DNA of 64,000 nucleotides from Clostridiales bacterium (GCA_017561715.1 JAFZBN010000021.1:1-64000); one strand, 5' to 3'. Shown: positions 43,730-53,324, counted from the first letter of the stretch. A program made the numbers and translations. The notes: generated from the sequence alone by a model not told the origin.

Positions 43730-43977
43730 GTACTTCCAAGCCGTGCCGGAAATGCCTGGTTTCCGAGCTGAATGACAAGTCAGTTCAAGAGACTGTCGCT
43801 CGGTCTGTTTCGGAGATTTCGGAAAATGATAAAACCGATGAAAAAGATTATCAGAAGAGGTTATCTATTTGCCTTTCTTGTGATAACTTATTAAGTGGAA
43901 CGTGTCTTTCGTGCGGATGCTATGTGGAGATACGTGCTGCTATTAAGAGGGGCAGATGCCCTGATAAAAAGTGGTGA
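43726..43977 (+). CDS. Cys-rich DUF6171-like small protein
   Basis: 83 residues with six Cys arranged as CRKC near the N-terminus, CLSC and CLSCGC followed by YVEIRAAIKRGRCP at the C-terminus, which suggests zinc or iron binding. This is the DUF6171 layout as I recall it. ATG overlaps the stop of the GH51 gene, so it is translationally coupled to a sugar operon; a link to arabinose metabolism is only contextual. Function unknown. Confidence 0.65.
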   Translation: MSTSKPCRKCLVSELNDKSVQETVARSVSEISENDKTDEKDYQKRLSICLSCDNLLSGTCLSCGCYVEIRAAIKRGRCPDKKW

Positions 43978-43987
43978 GGTGAAAAAG

Positions 43988-45577
43988 ATGGATGCGAAGA
44001 ATTTGATTGAAGAGGGAAAAAGCGTTTTGGGAATCGAATTCGGTTCGACTCGTATCAAGGCTGTTTTGGTCGATGAAAAGGGTAATCCGATCGCTTCGGG
44101 AAGCAAGGAATGGGAGAACGAGCTTCTTGACGGCATCTGGACCTATTCGGAAAAGGCGATCTGGGACGGTCTTGCTGAGTGTTACGCTGATCTCAAGAAG
44201 AATGTAAAAGACCAGTATGGCGTTACGATCAAGAAACTCGGCGCTATCGGTTTTTCCGGAATGATGAACGGTTATCTTCCGTTTGATGAAAATGACAAGC
44301 TTCTGGTTCCTTTCAGAACATGGAGAAATACGATCACGGAAGAAGCAGCGGCGAAGCTTACTGAAGCCCTGAACTTCAACATTCCGCAGAGATGGAGTAT
44401 CGCGCACCTTTATCAGGCGATCTTAAACGGTGAGTATCACGTTCCGTCCATCCGTCATTTCACGACACTTGCAGGTTATGTGCATTTTAAGCTTTCCGGC
44501 CGAAAAGTACTCGGCGTCGGTGATGCTTCCGGTATGTTCCCGATCGATTCCAAGACCGGTAACTACGATAAGAAGATGCTCAAGACATTTGATTCCATGG
44601 TAAAGGACAACGGCTTCCCGTGGAAGCTCAGTGATATCCTTCCGGAAGTCCTTTCCGCAGGTGAGAATGCCGGCGAGCTGACAGAAGAAGGTGTTAAGCT
44701 TCTTGATGTTGACGGAGATCTTTCCGCAGGTATCCCGATGTGTCCTCCGGAAGGTGACGCAGGAACAGGAATGGTTGCTACTAATTCCGTACTTGTCGAG
44801 ACCGGTAACATCTCCGCGGGTACATCCGTATTTGCCATGATCGTTCTTAAAGAGAACATGAAGAATCTCCATAAGGAGATCGATATGGTCACAACTCCGG
44901 CAGGTGATCCGGTTGCCATGGTCCACTGCAATAACTGCACATCCGAGATCAACGCGTGGGTTCGTATCTTCGATGAGTTCGGTAAGCTCATGGGCAAAGA
45001 ATTCGATCGCGGCGAGCTCTTTTCGAAACTCTACGGAGTCGCTCTTGACGGCGATAAGGACTGTGGTGGTCTTATTTCCTATAACTATTTCTCCGGCGAG
45101 CCGGTAACGGGTTTCTCTAAGGGCAGTCCGCTCTTCGTAAGAACAGCCGAAGATTCTTTTACACTTCCGAACTTCATGAGAATGCACCTTTATTCCGCTC
45201 TTGCTACTCTTAAAGTCGGCCTGGATATCCTGACCGTTGAAGAGAAGGTCAAGGTGAAGAAGATGTATGGTCACGGCGGATTCTTCAAGACTCCTAAGGC
45301 CGGTCAGACGATCGCTTCTGCTGCCACAGGATCTCCGGTAAGCGTCATGGAGACAGCGGGCGAGGGTGGTGCCTGGGGTATCGCACTTCTTGCGCTTTAC
45401 ATGGTTGAGAAGAAGGCGAAGCAGTCACTTGCTTCCTATCTCGAGGATGTGATCTTTGCAGGTTCCACAGGTACTGAACTGATGGCTTCTCCGGAAGATA
45501 TCGAAGGCTTCACGGCTTTCATGAAGAAGTATGTTGCCGGTCTTTCTGTTGAACAGGCAGCCGTTGTATTCCTTTGA
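43988..45577 (+). CDS. araB: FGGY-family carbohydrate kinase (probable L-ribulokinase)
   Basis: 529 residues. FGGY kinase with VLGIEFGSTRIKAVLVDEKG (about 13-32, phosphate-1), GAIGFSGMMNGYLP, and a C-terminal ATPase half with VKKMYGHGGFFKTP and GEGGAWGIALLALY. Phosphorylates a pentulose; immediate neighbours AraD and a sugar isomerase make L-ribulose the likely substrate. It is not the classical AraB by eye and lies closer to a kinase type that goes with the isomerase found here. ATG 43988 follows GAGGTGAAAAAG, ten bases after the DUF6171 stop. Confidence 0.83.
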   Translation: MDAKNLIEEGKSVLGIEFGSTRIKAVLVDEKGNPIASGSKEWENELLDGIWTYSEKAIWDGLAECYADLKKNVKDQYGVTIKKLGAIGFSGMMNGYLPFDENDKLLVPFRTWRNTITEEAAAKLTEALNFNIPQRWSIAHLYQAILNGEYHVPSIRHFTTLAGYVHFKLSGRKVLGVGDASGMFPIDSKTGNYDKKMLKTFDSMVKDNGFPWKLSDILPEVLSAGENAGELTEEGVKLLDVDGDLSAGIPMCPPEGDAGTGMVATNSVLVETGNISAGTSVFAMIVLKENMKNLHKEIDMVTTPAGDPVAMVHCNNCTSEINAWVRIFDEFGKLMGKEFDRGELFSKLYGVALDGDKDCGGLISYNYFSGEPVTGFSKGSPLFVRTAEDSFTLPNFMRMHLYSALATLKVGLDILTVEEKVKVKKMYGHGGFFKTPKAGQTIASAATGSPVSVMETAGEGGAWGIALLALYMVEKKAKQSLASYLEDVIFAGSTGTELMASPEDIEGFTAFMKKYVAGLSVEQAAVVFL

Positions 45578-45617
45578 TCTTTAAGGTCATTCTGATTTCA
45601 TCAACGGAGGCATCATA

Positions 45618-46310
45618 ATGTTAGAAGATTTAAAACAGAAAGTATTTGAAGCAAACATGCTTCTCCCCAAGTACGGACTTGTTACATTCACATGGGGCAA
45701 TGTCAGCGCGATCGATCGTGAAAGCGGACTTTTTGTCATTAAGCCGAGTGGTGTTCCTTATGAGACGATGACGGCGGATGATATGGTCGTCATGGATCTT
45801 GAAGGAAACAGAGTGGAAGGAAAGTACAAACCGTCTTCCGATACACCGACACATCTTATTCTTTATAAGAGACTTCCGAACATCGGCGGCGTCGTTCATA
45901 CACACTCTTCTTATGCGACATCCTGGGCCCAGAGCGGAAGAAGCATCCCGTGCTACGGAACGACTCACGCGGACTATTACTATGGAGCGATCCCTTGTGT
46001 CCGCTGCCTGACCAAAGAAGAGATCGACGCGGATTATGAGACCAATACAGGTATACTGATCGCCGATTCTTTTGAAGCCGAAAACCTCGATTACGAAGCG
46101 GTTCCGGGAGTCCTTTGCAAGAACCACGGTCCTTTTACCTGGGGCAAAGACGCACACGAAGCCGTGCACAACGCGGTCGTTCTTGAAGAGGTCGCAAAGA
46201 TGGCTTATCGCACGGAATTGATCAACAAGGAAGTGCTCCCTGCACCTTCTGAATTGCAGGATAAACATTATTTCAGAAAACATGGAAAAAATGCTTATTA
46301 TGGACAATAA
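45618..46310 (+). CDS. araD: L-ribulose-5-phosphate 4-epimerase
   Basis: 230 residues. Class II aldolase fold: TWGNVSAID near residues 26-34, [22 protein letters not shown] with zinc ligands His-x-His, and NHGPFTWG with the third His. It epimerises L-ribulose 5-phosphate to D-xylulose 5-phosphate, the entry into the pentose phosphate pathway. ATG follows CGGAGG. It is placed between kinase and isomerase. Confidence 0.95.
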   Translation: MLEDLKQKVFEANMLLPKYGLVTFTWGNVSAIDRESGLFVIKPSGVPYETMTADDMVVMDLEGNRVEGKYKPSSDTPTHLILYKRLPNIGGVVHTHSSYATSWAQSGRSIPCYGTTHADYYYGAIPCVRCLTKEEIDADYETNTGILIADSFEAENLDYEAVPGVLCKNHGPFTWGKDAHEAVHNAVVLEEVAKMAYRTELINKEVLPAPSELQDKHYFRKHGKNAYYGQ

Positions 46311-46322
46311 TAATGCTATAAT
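46295..46322 (+). promoter_or_regulatory. Predicted internal promoter before the isomerase gene
   Basis: Extended -10 TGC-TATAAT (hexamer 46317-46322) with a poor -35 (TTATTA, 46295-46300, spacer 16) at the 3' end of araD; it could give extra isomerase transcription. Confidence 0.45.
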
Positions 46323-46350
46323 GTAAGAACCAATTAAGGAGGATTTAGAC

Positions 46351-47832
46351 ATGAACAACATTCCAGAAATCAAATTAGGTATCGTTGCTGTTTCCCGTGA
46401 CTGTTTCCCGATCGCGCTTTCCGAAAAGAGAAGAGCTGCGATTAAGGCTGCTTATAAGGGCGATCTTTATGAGTGCCCGGTCACTGTTGAGAATGAGCTC
46501 GATATGCTCAAGGCAGTGGAAGATGTAAAGAAGGCTGAATGCAACGCACTCGTTGTTTTCCTCGGTAACTTCGGCCCTGAAACACCTGAGACACTGATCG
46601 CGAAGAATTTTGATGGTCCTTGCATGTTCGTGGCTGCAGCAGAGGGTGACGGAGACATGGTCAACGGCCGTGGCGATGCTTACTGTGGTATGCTCAACTG
46701 CTCATACAACCTCGGTATGAGACATCTTGACGGATATATTCCAGAATATCCTGTCGGAACAGCTGAAGATATCGCTGCTATGATCGCTGATTTCGTACCG
46801 ATCGCTCGTGCGGTTATCGGTGTTAAGAACCTCAAGATCATCACATTTGGTCCACGTCCGCAGGACTTCTTCGCTTGTAACGCTCCGATCAAGGGCCTCT
46901 ACGAACTCGGCGTTGAGATCGAAGAGAACTCCGAGCTTGACCTTCTCGTTTCCTACAAGGAGCACGAGAATGACCCGCGTATCCCGGCTGTATGCGAAGA
47001 TATGGCTAAGGAAATGGGCGAAGGCAAGTACTATCCTGAGATGAGCGCTCGTATGGCACAGTTCGAACTCACACTTCTCGACTGGGCTGAAAATCACAAG
47101 GGTGCAAGAAAGTATGTAGCATTTGCTGATAAGTGCTGGCCGGCATTCCCGTCCCAGTTCGGTTTCGAGCCTTGCTATGTTAACAGCCGTCTGGCTTCCC
47201 GTGGTATCCCGGTATCCTGCGAAGTAGATATCTACGGCGCACTTTCCGAGTACATCGGTATCTGCATCAGCAATGACGCCATTACTCTTCTTGACATCAA
47301 CAACTCCGTACCGCAGTACATCTACGATGAAGATATCAAGGGCAAGTTCGATTACAAGCTCACAGATACATTCATGGGCTTCCACTGTGGTAACACACCT
47401 TCCTGCAAGATGTGCGCCGATCGTGCGATCAAGTATCAGCTCATCCAGCACAGACTCCTTGAGCCGGCTGGTTCTGATCCGGATTTCACACGTGGTACTC
47501 TTGAGGGCGACATCGCTGCATCCCCGATCACATTCTATCGTCTGCAGTGCAACAGCGAAGGAGAACTCGTTTCTTACATCGCTGAAGGTGAGATCCTCCC
47601 GGTTAAGACACGTTCCTTCGGTGGTATCGCTATCTTCGCTATCAATGAGATGGCCAGATTCTATCGTCACGTTCTCATCCAGGGCAGATTCCCGCACCAC
47701 GGTGCTGTTGCATTCGGTCACTACGGCAAGCTGATGTTCGAGACATTTAAGCTCCTCGGCATCTGCCCGTGCAAGATCGGCTACAACAAGCCGGCAGGAG
47801 ATCTCTACAAGACAGAGAATCCGTTCAACTGA
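46351..47832 (+). CDS. L-fucose/L-arabinose isomerase-fold protein (probable arabinose isomerase)
   Basis: 493 residues. Belongs to the L-fucose isomerase-like superfamily rather than the classical AraA family: an N-terminal Rossmann-like domain, a middle domain with RPQDFFACNAP and IEENSELDLL, then the metal-site region with SCEVDIYGALSEYIG and later GRFPHHGAVAFGHYG. In an operon with AraD and an FGGY kinase it most likely converts L-arabinose to L-ribulose, but D-arabinose or L-fucose cannot be excluded by eye. AAGGAGG before ATG. Followed by a strong terminator. Confidence 0.8.
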   Translation: MNNIPEIKLGIVAVSRDCFPIALSEKRRAAIKAAYKGDLYECPVTVENELDMLKAVEDVKKAECNALVVFLGNFGPETPETLIAKNFDGPCMFVAAAEGDGDMVNGRGDAYCGMLNCSYNLGMRHLDGYIPEYPVGTAEDIAAMIADFVPIARAVIGVKNLKIITFGPRPQDFFACNAPIKGLYELGVEIEENSELDLLVSYKEHENDPRIPAVCEDMAKEMGEGKYYPEMSARMAQFELTLLDWAENHKGARKYVAFADKCWPAFPSQFGFEPCYVNSRLASRGIPVSCEVDIYGALSEYIGICISNDAITLLDINNSVPQYIYDEDIKGKFDYKLTDTFMGFHCGNTPSCKMCADRAIKYQLIQHRLLEPAGSDPDFTRGTLEGDIAASPITFYRLQCNSEGELVSYIAEGEILPVKTRSFGGIAIFAINEMARFYRHVLIQGRFPHHGAVAFGHYGKLMFETFKLLGICPCKIGYNKPAGDLYKTENPFN

Positions 47833-47906
47833 TGAACACTTCTTATTCAGATGAATTGATATTCTGAAATGTTGTTCCGGATTTCCGGAAAGATAGAAGT
47901 TAAGAG

Positions 47907-47945
47907 GCACTGCTTCCGCACAATATGTGCGGGGGCAGTGCTTTT
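47907..47945 (+). terminator. Intrinsic terminator after the arabinose genes
   Basis: GCACTGC..CCGCAC / GTGCGG..GCAGTGC (13 pairs with a 2x2 mismatch bulge), AATAT loop, then TTTT. Confidence 0.85.
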
Positions 47946-47986
47946 CTGTTATAATATAATGAATTATAAGAGGATGTTTTCGGGCC

Positions 47987-49753
47987 TTGATCAAGAAACT
48001 GCTGATAAAACTGTTCAATAAACTGAAACTGCATAATAAGTTTCTTATTATGTACGTGTTCTGCGTTATCATTCCTTTGTTTATCACGGACGCGGTCATT
48101 GTCAACGCGATCTATGACCGTGAATACGATTCGAAACAATACCAGCTCGAAAACATTGCCAACCAGTACATTTCCAGCATGAAAAGCACTTTTGAATACT
48201 CGGCCAGAGTAGCCCGTGCGTTTTCCGGTAACCATGAACTGTATCGTTTCCTGGATGCCGAATATGAAACGCCTTATGACTATTTCGAAGAGTATTATCA
48301 GTTCATCAATAAATCGTTCTTCAAGTCTCTCATGCAGACCAGGACCGATAAGATCACGATCTATGTTGATAACCCGACCATTTCTTACGGAAGTTATTTC
48401 AAATCCATGGAGGAAGCACAGAGTTCCGAGTGGTATCGTCGTTATCAGGAGATGGGGAGAAATGACTGTCTTCTCGTATATTATGATGAGACGGTCGATC
48501 CGCGTCTCGAAAAACAACAGAAGATCATTTATCTTCAGAAGATGACAAAGTATACTTCCAGTCATGAAAAGATCATCAAGATCGAGATCGATAACTCTAT
48601 CCTTCGAAATCAGTTGATCGATATATCCGATGAATATCCGATGTTTGTCTGTAACGGGGATTATGTTGTATGCGCCCGTTATGGTGAAGGTGTGAAGACG
48701 ATCAACCCTGAAAAACTTCAGAAGGACTATAAGATCTGTGTGCAGAAGGAGTTTTCCTATCTCGGAACCACGTTGGACGTTTATCTTTTCACGGACAATC
48801 TGAGTGTCTATTCGATTTTTCTCGAAAACTACTGGATCATTGTCATTATGATCATCATCACCCTTATGCTTCCTGTCATCATCATGAACCTGATCGAGCA
48901 GTCATTGGCTTCCCGGATCAAAAAACTGGAAAAAGCATTCAGTGGTAAGCAGGATAACAAGTTCCTTCCGATCGAGGGAATCGACGGTGATGACGAGATC
49001 TCGCAACTGATGCTCAACTACAACAATATCGTTTCGATCAATAACGATCTTATCAATACGCTTTATAAGGATAAACTGAAAGAGCAGGCAAACGCGCTTT
49101 CCCGTAAGAATGCCGAGCTTCTTGCCTTGCAGAGTCAGATCAATCCGCACTTCCTGTTTAATTCCCTGGAAAGCATCCGCATGCACAGTATCCTGAAGGG
49201 AGAAGAGCAGACGGCGGACATGGTCGAAAAGCTTGCTGTTATGACCCGTCAGAATGTTGAGTGGGGAAATGACCTTGTTACGATCAAGAAAGAGGCTGAA
49301 TCGATCGAGGCATATCTTTATCTTCAGAGTTATCGTTTCGGTGACCGTCTTTCTTTCGACATTGACGTTGAACCTGATTGTGAGCAGTATCTGATCCCTA
49401 AACTGACGCTGGTTACTTTTGTTGAGAATGCTTGTGTCCATGGCATTGAGTCTAAGTCTTCCGCCGGATGGATCTTCGTTCGTGTATATAAGAAAGATAA
49501 TGATATATATATGGAGATCGAAGATACCGGCGGCGGCATGAGCGATGAAGAGATCAAAGAACTTTCCGATAACATCAATAACGTAAGCATCGATATGATC
49601 AAGGGAAGAAAGCATGTAGGAATCCTCAATGCCTGCCTGAGAATAAAGATGCATACGGATAATCAGGTGAAATTCTCAATTGAGAGTGAAGTCGGAGTCG
49701 GCATGAGTGTAACGATCCGAGTACCTGTGAATAAACTGAAAAGACAGTCATAA
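47987..49753 (+). CDS. YesM-type sensor histidine kinase
   Basis: 588 residues from TTG 47987. Two membrane helices (about 18-40 and 283-305) enclose a ~240-residue exterior sensor; then a HAMP-like segment, a His_kinase domain with INPHFLFNSLE (phosphorylated His388) and an HATPase domain with FVENACVHG (N box) and DTGGGM (G1). This is the YesM/LytS class that controls sugar transporters in Bacillota. It is followed twelve bases later by its response regulator. Tandem TATAAT boxes (47950-47960) precede it; the GAGG ribosome site is somewhat far from the TTG. Confidence 0.9.
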   Translation: MIKKLLIKLFNKLKLHNKFLIMYVFCVIIPLFITDAVIVNAIYDREYDSKQYQLENIANQYISSMKSTFEYSARVARAFSGNHELYRFLDAEYETPYDYFEEYYQFINKSFFKSLMQTRTDKITIYVDNPTISYGSYFKSMEEAQSSEWYRRYQEMGRNDCLLVYYDETVDPRLEKQQKIIYLQKMTKYTSSHEKIIKIEIDNSILRNQLIDISDEYPMFVCNGDYVVCARYGEGVKTINPEKLQKDYKICVQKEFSYLGTTLDVYLFTDNLSVYSIFLENYWIIVIMIIITLMLPVIIMNLIEQSLASRIKKLEKAFSGKQDNKFLPIEGIDGDDEISQLMLNYNNIVSINNDLINTLYKDKLKEQANALSRKNAELLALQSQINPHFLFNSLESIRMHSILKGEEQTADMVEKLAVMTRQNVEWGNDLVTIKKEAESIEAYLYLQSYRFGDRLSFDIDVEPDCEQYLIPKLTLVTFVENACVHGIESKSSAGWIFVRVYKKDNDIYMEIEDTGGGMSDEEIKELSDNINNVSIDMIKGRKHVGILNACLRIKMHTDNQVKFSIESEVGVGMSVTIRVPVNKLKRQS

Positions 49754-49765
49754 GGAGTGATTGCT

Positions 49766-51355
49766 ATGTTAAAAGTTATGGTTGTTGATGACGAGCCTTA
49801 TATCCTTCAGGGTCTTCAGGTCCTTGTGGACTGGGAAAGTGAAGGTTTTGAGATCGACGCGCTGATGTCAAACGGCAAAGAAGCGCTCGATTATCTGAAA
49901 GATCATACCGTCGACCTGATCATCTCCGACATCAAGATGCCGGTAATGAATGGCCTGGAGCTTTTGGAGGAGATCGAAAAGAACCATCTTTCCGAAGCGA
50001 AATTCGTCCTGCTTACCGGTTACGATGATTTTTCCTACATGCAGCGGGCGATCCGAAACAACTGCATGGATTATATTCTTAAGCCTGTAAGTAAAGAAGA
50101 TCTGATTGCCATCCTCCATAAGGTATCGAATCTTTCGAGTGAGAAGGAGAGCGTACGTGAGACTCAGAAGAACATGGAAGATGCGTACCTTGCTTCGAAT
50201 CTCATGTCGATCATCAAAGGGAAATACGACGACCAGAACGTAGAATATGTTAATAAGCATCTCCAGCTTACCGGCGGTATCCGATTCGTCGACATCGAAA
50301 TGGTCACTGACATGATCGTCGATGATGAAGACGATTCAGATCTTCGTCTTTCTCAGAAACAACTGTTTATTGCCTGTAAGGACATATTGAAGGACAGCGC
50401 GAATCATTTTATCTTCGATGTTTCTTACGAGAAAGACAACTATGACGTCGGATTCATATATTGTGAGAACATGGCGACAAGACGTGACTTGGATGAAAAG
50501 GCTTTCTTTGAAATGTTTCTTAAGAAACTGGAAGTTCTATTCATCAAGCCTGTCCGTATCATGTGCGGTAAGATGGTTAATGATGTTTCTGCACTTTCGA
50601 AATCCTACAGTTCGTGCATTAGAATAAGCAGTATTAAAGGTTTCCACAGTCAGAAGAGCATTTACTACTATGAAGATGATATCCAGGTTGTGTTAAGCGG
50701 AATGGTCCTTTGTAAGAACGGTCTGGATGAAGTTATCTCGGCGATCCAGACGAATAACGAGGAAATGATACGTAAAGCCGTTGCTGATCTTTACGAGGAA
50801 ATGAATGTTTCCGGAGACAATAATAATATCGTAGATCTTAACATTAACTATCTGCTTTTCCAGTTGATCCACCTTGCTTCCGAACAGGATGATAATGTTA
50901 ACCAGGAAGAGGTTATCCAGTATATTTCCGAGAAATCATTCGAGAATTCCATCAATCGTGGATCCAGACAGCATATCGAAAGATTCGCGATCGAATACGC
51001 CGATTATCTCAATGGACTTCGTAAAAATGTATCGAGAGGTATCCTGTCCGATATCGAGGCGGAGATCCGTGACCATTATGCCGAAAACATCAGCTTGAGA
51101 AACCTGGGTGAGAAGTACTATATCAATAGTTCGTACCTGGGACAGATCTTCCGGAAAAAGTATAACCAGTCGTTCAAGGATTACCTGACAAACTATAGAA
51201 TCAATGAAGCGGCCAGACAGCTTATCAGTACCGATAAAAAGATCAATCAGATCGCCGCTGATGTAGGGTACAGGGACTGTGACTACTTTATCCGCAAATT
51301 CATTGAAACTCAGGGTTGTACGCCTTCCAAGTACCGTAAAAACCACTCGATGTAA
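49766..51355 (+). CDS. YesN/AraC-type response regulator
   Basis: 529 residues. REC domain with VVDDEP (8-13) and phospho-acceptor Asp55 (ISDIKMP); a ~280-residue middle region of unknown fold; C-terminal AraC-type double helix-turn-helix (NLGEKYYINSSYLGQIFRKKY and INQIAADVGYRDCDYFIRKF). ATG 49766 follows AAGGAGTGA; a GTG at 49757 lies inside that site. It most likely responds to the preceding YesM-like kinase and activates the adjoining transporter; two direct repeats at 51427-51459 are candidate binding sites. Confidence 0.92.
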   Translation: MLKVMVVDDEPYILQGLQVLVDWESEGFEIDALMSNGKEALDYLKDHTVDLIISDIKMPVMNGLELLEEIEKNHLSEAKFVLLTGYDDFSYMQRAIRNNCMDYILKPVSKEDLIAILHKVSNLSSEKESVRETQKNMEDAYLASNLMSIIKGKYDDQNVEYVNKHLQLTGGIRFVDIEMVTDMIVDDEDDSDLRLSQKQLFIACKDILKDSANHFIFDVSYEKDNYDVGFIYCENMATRRDLDEKAFFEMFLKKLEVLFIKPVRIMCGKMVNDVSALSKSYSSCIRISSIKGFHSQKSIYYYEDDIQVVLSGMVLCKNGLDEVISAIQTNNEEMIRKAVADLYEEMNVSGDNNNIVDLNINYLLFQLIHLASEQDDNVNQEEVIQYISEKSFENSINRGSRQHIERFAIEYADYLNGLRKNVSRGILSDIEAEIRDHYAENISLRNLGEKYYINSSYLGQIFRKKYNQSFKDYLTNYRINEAARQLISTDKKINQIAADVGYRDCDYFIRKFIETQGCTPSKYRKNHSM

Positions 51356-51385
51356 AGACATTTTTACATTATGTAAATACGCATA

Positions 51386-51412
51386 AAGAGCGAAGCGTTT
51401 CGCTCTTTTTTG
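51386..51412 (+). terminator. Intrinsic terminator after the response regulator
   Basis: AAAGAGCGAA / TTTCGCTCTTT stem with a GCG loop and a T-tract to 51411. Confidence 0.85.
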
Positions 51413-51426
51413 TTGTGATTCTTACC

Positions 51427-51459
51427 TAGAGTTTTTCGGGTAATGAGGTAGAGTTTTTC
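51427..51459 (+). promoter_or_regulatory. Two 11-bp direct repeats, 22-bp period (candidate AraC-type operator)
   Basis: TAGAGTTTTTC occurs at 51427-51437 and again at 51449-51459, a period of 22 bp or two helical turns, ending three bases before the -35 box of the binding-protein gene. Such tandem half-sites next to the -35 are typical for AraC-family activators; the YesN-type regulator gene lies directly upstream. Confidence 0.55.
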
Positions 51460-51462
51460 ATG

Positions 51463-51491
51463 TTGTATGAAACATTACGGAAATCTAAAAT
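51463..51491 (+). promoter_or_regulatory. Predicted promoter of the oligosaccharide-binding lipoprotein gene
   Basis: TTGTAT (51463-51468) and TAAAAT (51486-51491), spacer 17. A GTTGC/GCAAC inverted repeat (51505-51519) lies in the leader before the GAGGAGGT ribosome site. Confidence 0.6.
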
Positions 51492-51540
51492 TAATACGAA
51501 GTAAGTTGCAACAAGCAACAAATTTTGAGGAGGTTATGTA

Positions 51541-53292
51541 ATGAAATCAAAGAAGATTTTTGCTCTCGTTATGGCATGTGTTCTTGGTGTTAGCGCAATC
51601 GGTTGCTCCAAGAAAGACGATAACGGCGAGTCCAAAACAACAGATGCTGCTACAGAAGGCAGTACTGAAGCCGTTGATGGCAGCTCTGAAGATGTAGACA
51701 CAAGTAGTGTTGACGCTTCTGACATCAAGGACTGGACATTCTATGCTTGTATGTCCGGTAAGGAGATCAACGACGGTAACGAGATTCAGGAAGAAATCGC
51801 TAAGCTGACAGGTGTCCGCGTTAAGGAAACTTGGATGGCAGGTCAGGAGCCGGCTGAGGCTATCGGCGCTATGATCGTTACAAACGATCTGCCGGACTTC
51901 ATCGACGGTGGTGACGCTTCCGACCAACTCGTAGAAGCTGGCGTACTCGTAGCTTGGGATGATTACATTGAGAAGTACCCGAACCTTAAGGAAATGTACA
52001 CCGATAAGGAATGGGAACTCTTCCGTAAGGACGATGGACACATCTACTGGGCAAACGTTTTCGGTAACACATACGGCGAATCTCAGGCTCGTGGTCACAA
52101 CGACGAGGCTTTCTGGATTCAGAACCGTGTACTTGCTTGGGATAACTATCCGACAATCGAGACTCTTGATGAGTATTTCGATCTCCTGAAGAGATATTCT
52201 GAAGCAAACCCGAAGAATGAAGACGGCGTAGACGTAATTCCTTACACAGCTCTTTGCGAAGGTTGGAGATACTTCTGCGTTGAGAACGCTCCGCAGTTCC
52301 TCGACGGTTATCCGAACGACGGTTCCGTTATCGTACAGCTCGAGGGTGTTGACAAGCCGACAATCGTTGACTACAACACAACTCCTACAGCTAAGATGTA
52401 CTTCAAGAAACTGAACGAAGTATACAACGCTGGTCTTATGGATCAGGAATTCGCTACAATGTCCTATGACGACTATATCGCTAAGCTGGCTACAGGTGCT
52501 GTACTCGGTATGTGCGATCAGTGGTGGGATTTTGCTTACACAGTAAACGATAAGTTCAAGGCTTCCGGCTATGACGAACTCGGTTACAACTATGTACCTC
52601 TCGGTCTCGTTGCTGAGAAAGGCACAAAGAATCACTGGCATACATATGGTGATACTCTGAACTCCGCTTCCGGTATCTGCGTTACAACAAAGTGCGATGA
52701 TCCGGATAAGGCTTTCGAGTTCCTTTCCAGATGTCTTGATCAGGAAATCCTCGACCTCCGTTTCTGGGGCATCAAGGATGTTGACTACCTCGTAGACGAC
52801 AATGGTATGTATTACAGAACACAGGAAATGAGAGATAAGTGGGCAGACGAGAACTACAAGGCTAACCACATCTGTGCATATTCCTACTTCCCGCAGTACT
52901 CCGGTACTTCTAAGACATCCAAGAACGCTATGAAGCCTGAGGATCAGGAGAGCGAGTTCTTTGATGGTCTTGCTAAGCCGCTGCAGGATTGCTTCAGAGC
53001 TTATGATTATGACTCTTACGATGACTTCCTCAAGTCTGAGCATGATGAGATGGGCTTCTGGTATCCGATGTACTCCTACTCCAACCTGATGTCCACAATG
53101 ACTGAGGGTGGTGCTGCTTGGACAGAAATGGGCGAGTGCAAGCACGAGTGGCTCCCGAAGGTTATCACAGCTAAGGATTTCGATTCCGCATGGGCTGACT
53201 ACATGAAGGCTTATGAGGCTTGTAACCCGCAGGCATTCCTCGACGAAATGCAGGAAGAGCTTGATCGCCGTGTTGCTCTTGCTAACAGCTAA
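51541..53292 (+). CDS. LplA-like extracellular solute-binding lipoprotein
   Basis: 583 residues. Lipoprotein signal peptide with lipobox (GVSAIGC, Cys about 22), an acidic Ser/Thr linker, then a large bilobal binding protein. The size and the partners (LplB/LplC-like permeases, YesL) place it with the oligosaccharide-binding LplA type. Many aromatic residues (Trp, Tyr) fit carbohydrate stacking. The ligand is unknown; the surrounding genes suggest arabinoxylan-derived oligosaccharides. It is followed by a stable hairpin (53325-53358) that may keep its mRNA level above that of the permeases. Ala codons in this gene are largely GCT, suggesting high expression. Confidence 0.9.
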   Translation: MKSKKIFALVMACVLGVSAIGCSKKDDNGESKTTDAATEGSTEAVDGSSEDVDTSSVDASDIKDWTFYACMSGKEINDGNEIQEEIAKLTGVRVKETWMAGQEPAEAIGAMIVTNDLPDFIDGGDASDQLVEAGVLVAWDDYIEKYPNLKEMYTDKEWELFRKDDGHIYWANVFGNTYGESQARGHNDEAFWIQNRVLAWDNYPTIETLDEYFDLLKRYSEANPKNEDGVDVIPYTALCEGWRYFCVENAPQFLDGYPNDGSVIVQLEGVDKPTIVDYNTTPTAKMYFKKLNEVYNAGLMDQEFATMSYDDYIAKLATGAVLGMCDQWWDFAYTVNDKFKASGYDELGYNYVPLGLVAEKGTKNHWHTYGDTLNSASGICVTTKCDDPDKAFEFLSRCLDQEILDLRFWGIKDVDYLVDDNGMYYRTQEMRDKWADENYKANHICAYSYFPQYSGTSKTSKNAMKPEDQESEFFDGLAKPLQDCFRAYDYDSYDDFLKSEHDEMGFWYPMYSYSNLMSTMTEGGAAWTEMGECKHEWLPKVITAKDFDSAWADYMKAYEACNPQAFLDEMQEELDRRVALANS

Positions 53293-53324
53293 TTGCAACT
53301 GACGAATTTAGTTAAGTGACGGTG

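Noticed and set aside
51547-53298. A 583-codon open frame antisense to the binding-protein gene
   Set aside because: Shadow of the highly biased codon use of the sense gene; no ribosome site, no recognisable motif.
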